Shown: positions 1-9,418, numbered from the stretch's first letter. The stretch: DNA of 64,000 nt from SZUA-36 sp963801195 (GCA_963801195.1 CAWDDX010000004.1:1-64000); one strand, 5' to 3'. Notes: generated by a model from the sequence alone, not told the origin. Translations and numbers: made by a program.

Positions 1-1005
1 CCACCCCTCTTTCCAAAGCGCCAACGTTTCCTCATCAGTATCAACCGCATTCGCTTCCCAATCCAACTCGTGCAACCCCTTGAACAACATCTCTTCCAGA
101 GTCACGTTTTTTTCATACTGAAAAAAGAAAAGCACGATCAATTCCGAGCAAATCGCTTCCTCGGACATAGGCTCTGAAGACAACCAGACGGTCATGCAGG
201 TATTTTCAATTGTCGGGGGATCGGTATCCAGCATCTTTGGCAACAGGGTGATTTTATTCCGCGTGCCGAATAACTCCTCGGTCTTGAGGCGTTTTCGTTC
301 CAGTACCACCCGCCTGCTTTCGCCATCTCTGGTTACGTCCTTTGTCAATGAATAGGTTGGCTCCCAGACCAGCGCATCGACGAATACCCGGCGGCCGTCA
401 TCCAGTTTGAAGCTCAGGTCCGGGTACTGGTGACCACGCCGGACACTGCGAATTTCCGGTGGCCGGATGAATTGGCTTTTTCGGGCCGTTGCACCGGGCT
501 CTGGCGCGGCGATGGAGGCGTAATGCAGCCTGGCAAGTTGGTCGGCGGTGAAGTATTCGGTCAGCGATCGAAATTTGTAATTGGCTTTGCCATACCCCTG
601 GCAGACGAAAAGGCCAAATTTGAAATCGCTGGCCAGTGGCACGCGAATTTTGCCGTAAAGGCCGGTGTTCCTGTCGCTGGTGAGAACATCCATGTGCTTT
701 TCATTCATCACGTTCAGCAACGCTTTTATTTCCTGGCCCGGGGGCAGGGGATCACTGGGTTTGAAGATCAGTTTGCCGAAAAACAGGATTTCCGGCTTTT
801 TGCCTTTTGACTGGATGATGATATCCGGTCGTGCTGACTCATCTTGCAGGTCACGACCATCAAAACAGATGTCCAATTCCGGGTGTTCAGCGCGAATGGA
901 TTCGCATAGTTGAAACGCCAGTAACGATACGTTGGCGAGGCCGCCTTTCGATTGGCTGCTGGTGATCTTGGCCCAGGATTTTTCCAGTGTTGATGAAAGG
1001 TTCAT
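1..1005 (-). CDS. Unrecognised protein, 3' part outside the window
   Basis: One uninterrupted minus-strand frame runs from an ATG at 1005 to the window edge (335 codons, no stop reached). I translated it codon by codon, because nothing in the window closes it. The protein starts MNLSSTLEKSWAKI and has no signal peptide or membrane segment. It is soluble and mixed alpha/beta in look, with a stretch around residues 60-90 reading PDIIIQSKGKKPEILFFGKL that resembles a beta-rich nuclease-like core, but I cannot assign a family. Its start lies 10 bases after the stop of the nuclease-helicase gene, so the two are almost certainly co-transcribed, and a role with that helicase (DNA repair or defence) is an inference from position. 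Confidence that it is coding is high; function is unknown. Confidence 0.8.
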   Translation of the reverse strand, partial: MNLSSTLEKSWAKITSSQSKGGLANVSLLAFQLCESIRAEHPELDICFDGRDLQDESARPDIIIQSKGKKPEILFFGKLIFKPSDPLPPGQEIKALLNVMNEKHMDVLTSDRNTGLYGKIRVPLASDFKFGLFVCQGYGKANYKFRSLTEYFTADQLARLHYASIAAPEPGATARKSQFIRPPEIRSVRRGHQYPDLSFKLDDGRRVFVDALVWEPTYSLTKDVTRDGESRRVVLERKRLKTEELFGTRNKITLLPKMLDTDPPTIENTCMTVWLSSEPMSEEAICSELIVLFFFQYEKNVTLEEMLFKGLHELDWEANAVDTDEETLALWKEGW

Positions 1006-1015
1006 TGCTCTTACT

Positions 1016-4000
1016 CTAATTTACGATAGCGTGATGGGTAAGGCTGCAATACAAATTCATCCTTCGCATGTCTTCAATATTGCCAGCCTGGGTTTCAGTC
1101 AATCTCGGATCGCCCACGACAATGGCCAAAGACTGCGCCCTTGAGATCGCCACGTTCAGCCGGTTCTTGTCCAGAATAAACTGCATGCCCCGGCTGCCGA
1201 ACTCACCCGGGCTGGCGCACATGGAAACGATGACGATGGGCGCCTCCTGCCCCTGGAACTTGTCAACAGAAGCGACCCGTGCGCCATTGGGCAAGGCCTT
1301 TTTCAGTTTTCTGACCTGCATATTGTAGGGTGTGACAATGATGATGCCGGTCTCGATATCGATTTGGCCGGCGAGGTTACCCTTCTCATCAAGATAGTCA
1401 CGCCCGACCAGTTCATCGATGATTTCCACGATCGCAGCAACTTCTTCATCGCTGCCCTGGACATTGCCTTCGTGCTCGACCGGCACGAACAGGATTCCGG
1501 ATTCCACTGGTACAATCCGTGCCGCCGTTCGCAGGTAATTTGATCACCCGGTTTTTTGTCTGCTTCTCAGGTTTGAGCCGCCCTTCATATACGGCTTCAG
1601 AGATGAATGAACACACGCCGGGATGCATGCGCCAGCTTGTTCCAAGAAAGATTCCGAAATGTTCCGGTATGGTTGCGTGACCGTGCAGGTAATACTCGAG
1701 AATCGATTGCCCGCTTTCGCCGGGATGACTGCCCTGGATGGGTTGGCCCAGTTGCATCTGGTCACCCATCAGAACGATATTTTTTGTTGAGGCCGACATG
1801 CCGACGAGGTTGGCCAGGGAAACCTGGCCGGCTTCATCGATAAACAGGTAATCGAATTTGTCTTGCACGTCCTCGCGTGAAAAGAACCATGCGGTTCCGC
1901 CTATGAGACCAGCCCCATAGTTATCGGCTGCTTCTCCGGATTGTTGATAATCAACATGCGGGAATTCATCGAAGATCTCATCGTCTTCGTCGCCGCCTAC
2001 TTTGATGATTGGAAAATCACCGGCTATCGGAGGCTTCACAAACACCGCGGATCAGGTTGTTGATGGCCTTGTGGCTGTTTGAGGTGATACCGACCCGCTT
2101 GCCATCTTTGATTAAGGCAATGATGACACGCGCGGCGGTGTAGGTTTTGCCGGTACCCGGTGGTCCCTGGATGCACAGGCATGTTTCCTGCATATCGGCC
2201 GCAATCCGCGTCGCAGCGTCAACGATGTCTTCATCATCCCTGACCAGTTTTGTACCTGCCTGGATCTGACAGTCGCGGTGGATTGCGGTGCAGAAAGTCA
2301 TTCAGTGCAGAGGGCATTTCACCCGTTTCAACGTAGCGCTTCACCAGGCGATAGATGGAGTCTGAGATGACCTTCGCACTTACATATTCATACGGCAACA
2401 AGGATGAAAAAGCCGGTAGTGAATCGAGGCCCGCACGGGCAAGCTGGGCGTTACTGATTCTTAGCTTCAATGATCCTTCCGGATTAAATGCTGATATTTT
2501 TGCACCAACGTCCATGTCGGGCGCAAATCTGACTTGCTTGCCGTCATGAAGCTTTGTGTCCTGGTTTGGGTCGAATTGATAGTTGAAATCCATCGATTGT
2601 TTTACAGGCTCGGGCTCACCATACAATGTGATACCGCCAATACAATCCATGTCCTCCCAAAGCTGGTCAACGGTCATCTCCATGCGCTCAAAGTACGCCC
2701 ACCACATCGGTTTATCGGCCCTGCGATGAAACTCCAGCAGCCACATGAGCAGCTCGTTGATACGGGCTTGCTCGGCCAGTTCCGGGTCTTCGGGTGGTGA
2801 AAGCGGTAGTGAAGACAAAATGGATGAGGCGAGTTGTTGCGCCGCTAATACGTGTTCGGGTGGTTCATGGATGCTGGCCGGTTGTTCAACATCATGACCG
2901 GGGCCCGCATAGGCAATTCCGGCTTTGGCCTGCTCATCCCGCAGCCATTTCGCCAGCAGCCGGGTTGAGACACAGTCGTCCTCGTTGTAATCCCTGATGG
3001 ATTTCAGCAGTGGTGATTCCTGGTAATTTTCAGGTTGGCCGCTTTCACACCACTGGTCATAAAACACGATGGATGCAGCCGCGCTGACCACGTCACCTTT
3101 GCGGCTTTGCATATAGATATGTTCAAGATTCTTGATGGAATAGGAAGGCTCGCCAACCAGCAGGCCGTTGCGGACCACCGCGTAGAGATCCACAAAAACG
3201 CTGTTTCTCAAAAGATTGTCGACTTCATCCTCACGGGTGCCGTATTTACCCATCAGGGTTTTCATCGCCGTGGTTTCATACGCCGCATAGTGATAAATAT
3301 GCATGTCGGGGTCGCGCAGCCAGCGCGCGTATGCCCAGTCGATAAACTGTTCGAAAGCCGCTTTTTCCTGGGCGGGATTATGCGCCCACCAATCCTTGAA
3401 TACGGGTTTGCCGTTATCCTCGTACACAACACCGAACAGGTATTCCAGCCAGTCATCTGCGGCCGGGTAGCCTTCCATATCGAAATAGACATCCAGCTCA
3501 GCCGCGGGTGGCAGCGCGGCCATGCCCAGTGACGGGTTGTCGGCAGGTGGGGGCAGGATGTCATACAGCGGTTTTTCCAGGCCTTTTGATTGCACCTGCA
3601 GTTGCGCCTGGCGAACCCTTTTGGCCAGCACATCGTCACCAATGCCCCTGACATGCGTTGGCGCCGCCTCTGCCAGTTGTGTCATGGTGGTGATGTTCTC
3701 ACTGGCCAATTTGGCGATTTGCCCTTTGCCGATATTGGCAACCTGCGAGAGGTGGTCCCGGTCGAGTAACCATTGCCCGGCATAACTCTGCCAGCGGCCA
3801 TGATCGCCCGAGGGATCCGGGGCAGGGGCGCCATTTGCCGGCCACGCTTCCATCATTTCCAAAAAGCGCCGTGAAACACCCTGGTAGTAATACTTGAAGT
3901 CATCCAGGCGGTATTGGATTTTTTCACCGGTACCAAGCACCACGCCTACGAACTCGACTTGCCGGCCGGACATCGCCTGGTACATCTCCGCGTAACAGCA

Positions 4001-4436
4001 AAGCTGGATGATGAAATAGGGTTTGGGGCTTTTTGCCAGCTTGGTATCCCAGATTTCATAGGTATGGGAGCCGTCCGGGTTTTCCTGCTTGAACAGGAAG
4101 TCCGCCCAGCCCGCAAAACCATTGCCTTCCAGACGAGCCTGGAAGATAACTTCCCTGCCTTGCTCGATGGCATCGATAGTGTTTTGTGCTTGCATCTTCA
4201 TCGGTATGATCAATCTCGCAGACATCCTGGCTTTGGTCTTTTAGCTCTCCCAGGTAATGATGTTCGTGCTCGTTTCCCCGCCTGGCAAGGACAGTGAGCA
4301 TCGGATCATCTTCATCGGGAGTGAGTGATTCACGGTCTTCGAGGTATTGCCGGTCCATCCAGCTGGCGAACGGGGATTTGACGAATGTGATGAGGTCTGA
4401 TGGAGAATAAACGATTTGTTTTTCCTGTAGTCTCAT
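1016..4436 (-). pseudogene. TM0106-type RecB-like nuclease / SF1 helicase, four frameshifts
   Basis: Read on the minus strand this is one long nuclease-helicase split over five overlapping frames (4436-4056, 4225-2234, 2301-2017, 2045-1446, 1507-1016). In order it shows a RecB-like nuclease region (about residues 1-170), a helix-hairpin-helix stretch, an RNase H-like 3'-5' exonuclease region with FDMEGYPAADDW, then an SF1B helicase with Walker A GPPGTGKT, motif II DEAG, GDQMQLGQ and a final motif with NVAISRAQ. This matches the TM0106-family nuclease fused to a Upf1-like helicase (established family architecture). All motifs are intact across the breaks, and removing one A near 4197 would join the first two frames, so the breaks are recent mutations or sequence errors rather than old decay. 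It heads an operon with the gene ending at the window edge. Confidence 0.85.
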
Positions 4437-4522
4437 AAGGTCATTTCCATTCAGGGTATTCCAACCTCAGTATTTAAATATGCTATTGCGATGTTTCCAA
4501 AATTGATATATGTATATATGTA

Positions 4523-4780
4523 TTGGGTAAGATTGTTGATATAGGTTTTGTTAAAAAGTTAGATCTGGCATTAGAGCTTACCAAAGATGAAATGGAGCTA
4601 GCTCAGGTGCTGCTTCATTTCGTTAGAAGTGATCACAGTTATTTTGAAAAGCATTTGCCGGGTATTAATAGAGGAAGTTGGGTTGAATGTATGTTGGATT
4701 TGCATGAAATGCGTTTGGGCGCACAAGCTGACGAGTGGCTGCATCAATGGATAAGGGAAAAGGAATCAGGTTATGAGTGA
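4523..4780 (+). CDS. Small protein preceding a nucleotidyltransferase remnant
   Basis: An 85-residue reading frame begins at a TTG after an AT-rich stretch; no good ribosome binding site is visible, so the start is uncertain. The product is acidic and helical, with a phrase HLPGINRGSWVECMLDLHEM. From memory of similar gene pairs, a small protein of this kind often sits directly before a nucleotidyltransferase gene with the same ATG-overlap arrangement, and here its stop overlaps the next start (ATGAGTGA). That coupling argues the two form a module. The partner is deleted internally, so the module is probably dead. No function is known to me. Confidence 0.6.
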   Translation: MGKIVDIGFVKKLDLALELTKDEMELAQVLLHFVRSDHSYFEKHLPGINRGSWVECMLDLHEMRLGAQADEWLHQWIREKESGYE

Positions 4781-5244
4781 TATTTCACCTGCCAGGATTT
4801 TAAAGGATGTGGCGAGCTCGTTTCTATCCGAGTTTCACGAATTAATAGTAGTCGTAGGAAGTCTGGCCGCCGGTTTCCACTACTTCGGAAATGATGAACA
4901 CCAAAATAGGTGGTAGAGAAATAAAGAGAAGCAACAAAGATCTAGGCAGAGTTTTGGCAATGGCACGACTAGGTGATAAGGAATTAGATAGTTGGCCAAA
5001 AATTTGGTTTGACTCCCTGAAAAGTAGATTTCCGGAACAATTCGATAGTTTGGCGCCAATCGTCGGCGATGGTTTGCGAGCCCTGCTGCCAAGTGAGAAT
5101 GACTTGAAGCAAGCGGTGCATACCTGTAATCACGGACTACTTGTGGATGACCAGGTGAAAGTCAGCGAACTGAAAGCAACAGGGAAAAGGTTTTTACAAG
5201 ATGTTGTGGGTGTTTTTGAGAAACTAGGGCCTGTTCACAGTTGA
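4773..5244 (+). pseudogene. Nucleotidyltransferase remnant with internal deletion
   Basis: The 5' part (4773-4916) encodes 47 residues ending VVVGSLAAGFHYFGNDEHQ before a stop; GSLAAG is the start of a nucleotidyltransferase fold. The 3' part, in another frame from 4891, encodes the C-terminal region (KRSNKDLGRVLAMARLGD onwards to 5244). The catalytic middle (roughly 160 residues compared with the full-length family as I recall it) is missing, and the join near 4905-4930 is out of frame. The C-terminal segment 4943-5227 occurs again, about 96% identical by eye, at 12284-12568. The family assignment is from recognition, not from a search. Confidence 0.65.
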
Positions 5245-5815
5245 GATTCGATATATGGACGCATAATTTCTCTACACGGCAGATTCGAGCGTATTCGTTG
5301 AGAACTTTTAGCTGAGGATGTTTTTTCTCAAAATAGCGCTTCAGCGCCTCCAGCGTAGTATCCATACCGATTTTGTTCCGGTATTTGAAACAATCTGCCA
5401 GTGTTTTCTCGATACTGTATACCTGCACGTCAGAGCCATCTATCTGGTGATTTTCTACCCCGGAGGTAAAAGCCGCCCCGGAAAACCAAAACACCCGGGT
5501 GGGTGGATAGTTTATTCTGGGAGGTTCGGCACCGCGCTTTAGTGCAACTTGAACAGCGTGAGGTATTGGGTCATGAGCTAGCGAGTGCTTAGTGCGAAAT
5601 AAGACACATAACTCCCCGGGGTATTTTATGTGCGACCGTCACCAGGTCAGGTTCTGAGAGGAACGGAAGTTCTGCCAGGCGATAGAGCCCACGCTCGAGT
5701 CGATCGAGATGACCGGCATCACGCATCGCGTACAGAGTCCGGCGATGGATACCTTTTTCCAGGGCATCACAAGTTCTAAGAATCCCGCCGGCGCTTCGGA
5801 ATAGATGTTTCGCTT
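5225..5815 (-). pseudogene. AbiEi-type antitoxin/regulator remnant
   Basis: Minus-strand translation gives GGILRTCDALEKGIHRRTLY and LDRLERGLYRLAE near the 5' end and VYSIEKTLADCFKYRNKIG near the 3' end. These are the N-terminal winged-helix part and the C-terminal core of AbiEi-like antitoxins of type IV toxin-antitoxin systems. A one-base shift at about 5580-5600 separates the halves, just after VMCLIS and before LAHDPIPHAVQVALKRG. No start codon precedes the first half in frame (a TAA is there instead), so the 5' end is also lost. No AbiEii toxin partner remains next to it. The 3' end runs into the nucleotidyltransferase fragment on the other strand. Confidence 0.7.
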
Positions 5816-5984
5816 AGTTAATCTGTTTATCTGCTACAGAGACCATAATAGGACAAATATACCAGCATATATCTATAAATGTCAGTAAACTTGTCCAATT
5901 AACTTGTTTGTTGCACCTTGCTATAGTCGTAATGCAGCTTTTAATTTTATGCAGAGTTCAAACACCCGCTTTAATTCGGCTGTC

Positions 5985-6254
5985 TCATTTACGAACATGG
6001 ACATTCCTATTATTGTAAACTTCAAATCTCGTTTTATTCCCTTCAGCTTTTATGATTACTTCTTCGTATTCGATGGGGTACCCACCTTCCTTCTCACCGA
6101 GCGTACCCTTAATTGACATAACTCCTTTTTCTTTTATCAAGGCAGCAATTTCGTCTGAAATATTCTCTTTACGCAAATACCTTGCACGTAGTTTCTTTCT
6201 ATGCGACGGCTTTTTAATCATGCCGTGTTTGTAACTTATGTGCTCGATTTGCAT
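5985..6254 (-). CDS. Small basic hypothetical protein
   Basis: An 89-residue frame, lysine-rich at its N-terminus (KKPSHRKKLRARYLRKENI) and with a C-terminal stretch GYPIEYEEVIIKAEGNKTR that looks like a small beta-rich domain. I do not recognise the family. The frame lies between the AbiEi remnant and the DUF4143 remnant in AT-rich sequence; no clear Shine-Dalgarno sequence precedes 6254. It could be a toxin-antitoxin component or a chance frame; amino-acid composition favours a real protein. Confidence 0.45.
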   Translation of the reverse strand: MQIEHISYKHGMIKKPSHRKKLRARYLRKENISDEIAALIKEKGVMSIKGTLGEKEGGYPIEYEEVIIKAEGNKTRFEVYNNRNVHVRK

Positions 6255-6263
6255 GGTTTTTGG

Positions 6264-6613
6264 TTACAGGTTATCAGCTTGGATTGGGTAGGAAATCGGG
6301 CACGTCAGGCTTATAAGCCGGACATGCCCACTCAGATATTTTATTTTGAACAAACGCTTTATGCGTTGCAACAGTGTAACGTAGTCTAGGATCGTCGGTC
6401 GGCTCAGCTTAAAAGGACCGGCAAGCCCGCTGACGTTGAATAGGCACGCGGTCTGCCCGGCCGCCAACTCGCGCAAGCGCGGCATTACATCCAAACGGCT
6501 TATACGTGCCAGCTCCCGCACATCCCTCTGTACCAATGTTTCGGAGTATGCCCGGTACCATTTACGCCTGCGCCGGGTCGTGCTGCGCGCCAGCGCTGCG
6601 GCTGGTTGTAACC
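6264..6613 (-). pseudogene. DUF4143-type AAA ATPase fragment
   Basis: The minus strand encodes WYRAYSETLVQRDVREL followed by LRELAAGQTACLFNVSGLAG and SRPTILDYVTLLQRI. This is the conserved junction between the AAA core and DUF4143 in the AAA/DUF4143 ATPase family. The Walker A region and most of the C-terminal domain are absent, and the frame runs on into unrelated sequence after about 6340. Only the middle of the gene is left, flanked by possible IS ends at 6621-6683, which suggests loss through transposition. Confidence 0.65.
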
Positions 6614-6620
6614 TTTTGTG

Positions 6621-6683
6621 TCGGCCAATTGAAAGGTTTGCTATCGGCTAATTGAAAGGTTTATCAGCGGCCAATCGAAACCT
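6621..6683. repeat. Three direct repeats, possible IS21-type end
   Basis: The units TCGGCCAATTGAAAGGTTT (6621), TCGGCTAATTGAAAGGTTT (6644) and GCGGCCAATCGAAACCT (6667) recur every 22-23 bases. IS21-family elements carry several terminal repeats of this kind, so this may be an orphan end; no transposase lies nearby. The IS family is tentative. Confidence 0.5.
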
Positions 6684-6689
6684 CGCACC

Positions 6690-7742
6690 CTAACCTTCAC
6701 AACGTCTGAGTAGAATAGGGTAGAGAGAGGCAATACGGTTCTTGACCAATTTGAAACGGACGAAACCATCAAGCAACGCCGATTTGCGCACCAGGTAATT
6801 TTCCCGATGTCGCTTGCCTGATTTCAATCCGAGTTCTGCCAAGCCAAAATAGACAGCAAACCGGTCTACAGAACGTACGAAATAACACCAACGGGTTGTG
6901 TCTTCGGCGGTGCTGTATGAACGCTCGGGGAACATGTCCTGCGCCATCGGAAAGGCCGCCAGGAACCTGTCTTCGTAGAATTTCTGGGGTCGCTGGATGT
7001 CACCAAATGAGTGCAGGAGAAAAAGCGTGTAAAGGAAAGATTGCTGTACGATGACGGCCTCTGGATACCCATCCCTGTAGCCCCAGTTGAATTTTGTTGT
7101 GTACGCTTTGAACAGCTCGAGATAGATATCGCCATATCCCCCCAAATCAAGCATTTTTTTGCACTTTCGGGTCAGAACAAATTTACCGCGATATTTGCGG
7201 ATGAGCCCGGCGAGTTGTGCCACCAGGCGGGTACAATGCAATACATCAAGATCCACCTCGCTACTGATACCACCGATAAGCAGGCGAAGCCCCATCGCTT
7301 CCTCGTATTCAGTCGACTGTAGTTGTTCAGCCATTGATTTGCAGAATTTAAGTGGCAGATTGCCCTTGGCAGTTGCTTTCAGGCCGCTTTCACCGATGGC
7401 CTCAACCATCGGAATGAACATCCGCATGATTTCTGTATCCCTTGTTGACCCGGCATCCGCGTTAAAGCATACGGTTTCCGGGGAATCAAACGGTTTGTAG
7501 AGCAGGTGACTCATTTGCTCGGGTGACAAGCCGCAAAACTCATCCAATGCCCTTTGGTTGCGCTGGCTCATTTGCTGTTGCGCAAACGCATTGAGTTCTT
7601 CCAGCGACGAAAAAGGCTGCTCCTGTGCAGCCTCGGCAATTTCATCAGCAATAGCCTGTGCAATACCCGGCTTTACCAGGCAGCACTGTTTGTACTTTTT
7701 ACCACTTCCGCAAGGGCACGGACTATTTCTTCCTGTTTTCAT
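6690..7742 (-). CDS. SEC-C motif protein, 350 residues
   Basis: The N-terminus carries a SEC-C zinc-binding motif (residues 4-21, GRNSPCPCGSGKKYKQCC) like the tail of SecA. The remaining 330 residues are alpha-helical and I do not recognise a domain. SEC-C knuckles usually dock proteins to ribosomes or SecB, and in small accessory proteins the partner is generally unknown. The start codon overlaps the end of the DUF6429 gene (7739-7742), so the two are translationally coupled. Intact, with no frameshift seen. A second SEC-C protein of a different type is at 26618-27316. Confidence 0.85.
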   Translation of the reverse strand: MKTGRNSPCPCGSGKKYKQCCLVKPGIAQAIADEIAEAAQEQPFSSLEELNAFAQQQMSQRNQRALDEFCGLSPEQMSHLLYKPFDSPETVCFNADAGSTRDTEIMRMFIPMVEAIGESGLKATAKGNLPLKFCKSMAEQLQSTEYEEAMGLRLLIGGISSEVDLDVLHCTRLVAQLAGLIRKYRGKFVLTRKCKKMLDLGGYGDIYLELFKAYTTKFNWGYRDGYPEAVIVQQSFLYTLFLLHSFGDIQRPQKFYEDRFLAAFPMAQDMFPERSYSTAEDTTRWCYFVRSVDRFAVYFGLAELGLKSGKRHRENYLVRKSALLDGFVRFKLVKNRIASLYPILLRRCEG

Positions 7743-8002
7743 TTCGGATTCTGGGCCTGCTTTCCAAAGTGCTTTTCCATGAACTTTGTCGCCAGTTTTT
7801 CACCATCCTCTGTGAAGGCGACGGATTTTTTCTTTCCAACAGGGTCGTAAATCCAGCCGTTTTTGTAAAGCACATCCAACAGATCCCAACTCATGCCTTT
7901 CCAGGCACGACTTGCCCCTGGCTTGCCATGCAAAGTGAGTGACAAGATAGCCAGGGCGGCCTCAGCCAGCTTTTGTTCATCAATACTATTTTCAGATGTC
8001 AT
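7739..8002 (-). CDS. DUF6429 family protein
   Basis: An 87-residue protein matching DUF6429 as I recall it: DEQKLAEAALAILSLTLH, then RAWKGMSWDLLDVLYKNGWI and DPVGKKKSVAFTEDGE. The domain is a small winged-helix-like fold of unknown function, common as a stand-alone gene in accessory regions. A good ribosome binding site (GGAGA in minus sense, just upstream of 8002) supports the start. It is first in a two-gene operon with the SEC-C protein, overlapping it by four bases. Confidence 0.85.
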   Translation of the reverse strand: MTSENSIDEQKLAEAALAILSLTLHGKPGASRAWKGMSWDLLDVLYKNGWIYDPVGKKKSVAFTEDGEKLATKFMEKHFGKQAQNPK

Positions 8003-8095
8003 CTCCGGGTTCTCCTTGTGCTTAATTTCGTGTCAATTGTGGCTTTTTCTTGAGAATGGGGGGCCGACATTTATTCCCGATATCTTCTCGCCCTG

Positions 8096-8253
8096 ATCAG
8101 CGTAATCTGATTCGCGGGGTGTTGCACGATACGGTGGAGGACACTGAAACAACCTGCGAGTCATCAGCCAGGGTGATTGACCAACAGCCTTGTGCTACTA
8201 CCCTGCCCGGATTCCACCGACTGGGCGATTTACTCGCCTTAGGACAAATATAA
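8096..8253 (+). pseudogene. Possible HD-domain fragment
   Basis: The plus-strand frame contains LIRGVLHDTVEDTETT, which matches the HD hydrolase signature (LLHDTVEDT) of RelA/SpoT-type proteins. Sequence on both sides has no further similarity that I can see, and no start codon or ribosome binding site is present. It is probably a scrap of a longer gene. The rest of 8003-8299 shows nothing else recognisable. Confidence 0.3.
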
Positions 8254-8299
8254 TTTCCTTCAAGAAACCCTTACTAGAAGTGCGAGAAATCTTAACTAT

Positions 8300-8848
8300 T
8301 TAAAAGCGAATAAGAGCTAAGACACCCACTTTTTCATAACTAAAAGCGAAGACACCCACTTTTTCATAACCAGGTATGAAGTGAGAATTTGATGGGTGTC
8401 CTGTTTCTTTCTTTAAACGGTGATCCCCACTGATCAAGTGCAGCGTGCAATCAGCCTCTTCTGCAAATTTAATTGAATGCCCAGGCTGAATAATGTCATC
8501 GGACCAACCATGCACAATTTCCAAGTACCTGTGATCGGTACAGTATGCTTGCTTCTCATAGCCTGGGATATACAATGCCGGCGCCAGCAGGAATACGGCA
8601 TGTGTTTCAACTTCGCCAGATGCCACCAGCGACACATAGCCGCCCATGCTGGAGCCAACCAGAATGAAGCTGTCATCTTCTTTTTTCAGGAGGTTCACCA
8701 GCCGCTGGACCCTCTGGTCAGGGTCGCGTGAATCCGTGTAATCAACACTGTCAACTTCGCAGCCGTGCTCGCTGGCAATGGATGCAAGTCTTTGTATTTT
8801 GCTACCCCAGGGGCCACTTTCCTTACCGTGCGAGAAATATACCTTCAT
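8300..8848 (-). pseudogene. Alpha/beta hydrolase, C-terminally replaced copy
   Basis: Starts MKVYFSHGKESGPWG and carries the nucleophile elbow GSSMGGY (about residue 71), typical of small YqiA/YcfP-like alpha/beta hydrolases. It is a paralogue of the gene at 14875-15378. The two agree until LHLISGDH; there this copy leaves the family and reads through repeat DNA (the two CACTTTTTCATAAC units at 8301-8370). The lost tail is about 25 residues in the intact copy; the catalytic histidine is probably the one in SGDH, so partial activity cannot be excluded. The break coincides with a GATGGGTGTCCTG motif at 8391-8403. Confidence 0.7.
8301..8370. repeat. Tandem repeat of 40 and 30 bases
   Basis: Two units share TAAAAGCGAA followed by GACACCCACTTTTTCATAAC (8301-8340 and 8341-8370); the first has ten extra bases between the two blocks. 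The repeat forms the replaced 3' end of the hydrolase copy and contains the GACACCCA sequence that recurs at other gene break points. Confidence 0.8.
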
Positions 8849-9107
8849 AATTTTGAATCCTTTTACGTTTTGAACGATTACCACATGGTACGTGTATTTA
8901 TTCGACCTCCATTGATCCTGGTCAAACGCACAAGGCTAGCAGTCTCACAGACTACGAATTGAGTCACTATCGTTTAGCGTGCCCGTCTTTCCTGGACGAA
9001 TAGAGTACTTTTGATTGCTTCGGTGACCACAGCGACTCGCTCGGGAAGCGTGGCGCAAACCCGGTTGAAATTACCGGAACAAACACCACATTCAGACAGT
9101 AAGATGT

Positions 9108-9176
9108 TACAATAATCGCGTAGCGCCGATTTGATTTTCAGCTTGCGGGCGCTCTAAAAATGCAGCTAAAGCGTGG
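9108..9176 (+). promoter_or_regulatory. SAM-II riboswitch 1, with adjacent -10 element
   Basis: The aptamer lies at 9121-9176. P1 pairs AGCGCC (9122-9127) with GGCGCT (9148-9153); the loop contains GATTTGA and GCTTGC, and the 3' part is GCAGCTAAAG, pairing TTGC with GCAG to make the pseudoknot. GATTTG, GCTTGC and GCTAAAG in this order are the SAM-II (metA/metX leader) consensus of established knowledge. A -10 hexamer TACAAT at 9108-9113 places the transcription start at the aptamer's 5' end. An intrinsic terminator follows at 9186. SAM-II normally controls methionine or SAM synthesis genes; none is present here. Confidence 0.85.
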
Positions 9177-9185
9177 GAACAACAA

Positions 9186-9218
9186 AACCCGCTTTGGCGC
9201 CAGCTGAGCGGGTTTTTT
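9186..9218 (+). terminator. Rho-independent terminator after riboswitch 1
   Basis: AACCCGCT (9186-9193) pairs with AGCGGGTT (9207-9214), followed by a T run to 9218. It stands 10 bases after the aptamer, so it could act as an attenuator or simply end a short leader transcript. Confidence 0.85.
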
Positions 9219-9317
9219 ATGTTCAGGATGAACGGTTATGTTCAGGAAGAACGGTATATCGCAAGGAGCACATGGATGTGCGGTGCGATTGTTTCAGTCT
9301 TGCACGGCACACCATAA
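9219..9317 (+). CDS. Possible 32-residue leader-linked ORF
   Basis: An ATG directly after the terminator T run opens a 32-codon frame (MFRMNGYVQEERYIARS onwards). It holds the direct repeat ATGTTCAGGA.GAACGG twice. No Shine-Dalgarno sequence is visible, and the frame may be the 5' scrap of the gene once controlled by riboswitch 1. Weak evidence for translation. Confidence 0.25.
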   Translation: MFRMNGYVQEERYIARSTWMCGAIVSVLHGTP

Positions 9318-9350
9318 AGGGTTTACTGACCCCGTCAAACGACAAAATCA

Positions 9351-9409
9351 GTCCGGCATTTGATATCCAGATTGTGCGCCGGGGCAACCAGCCTGAAGCA
9401 CTAAAGAGG
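9351..9409 (+). promoter_or_regulatory. SAM-II-type riboswitch 2 (variant)
   Basis: P1 pairs CCGGC (9353-9357) with GCCGG (9378-9382). The loop holds ATTTGATATCCAGATTGTGC; GTGC (9374-9377) pairs with GCAC (9398-9401), just before TAAAGAGG. Between them sits a small hairpin GGC-AACCA-GCC that riboswitch 1 lacks. The 3' strand runs into the Shine-Dalgarno-like AGAGGA ahead of the ATG at 9419, so ligand binding would hide the ribosome binding site, as in classical SAM-II control. Confidence 0.7.
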
Positions 9410-9418
9410 AAAAGAAGC

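Noticed and set aside
1016..4436. Programmed frameshifting in the helicase gene
   Set aside because: Four separate shifts with no slippery heptamer or downstream structure seen; mutation or error is simpler.
8301..8370. CRISPR-like repeat
   Set aside because: Only two units, directly adjacent and without regular spacers.
9173..9418. Upstream part of the frame that ends at 9601
   Set aside because: This stretch crosses a terminator and riboswitch 2; only the part from 9419 has a ribosome binding site.
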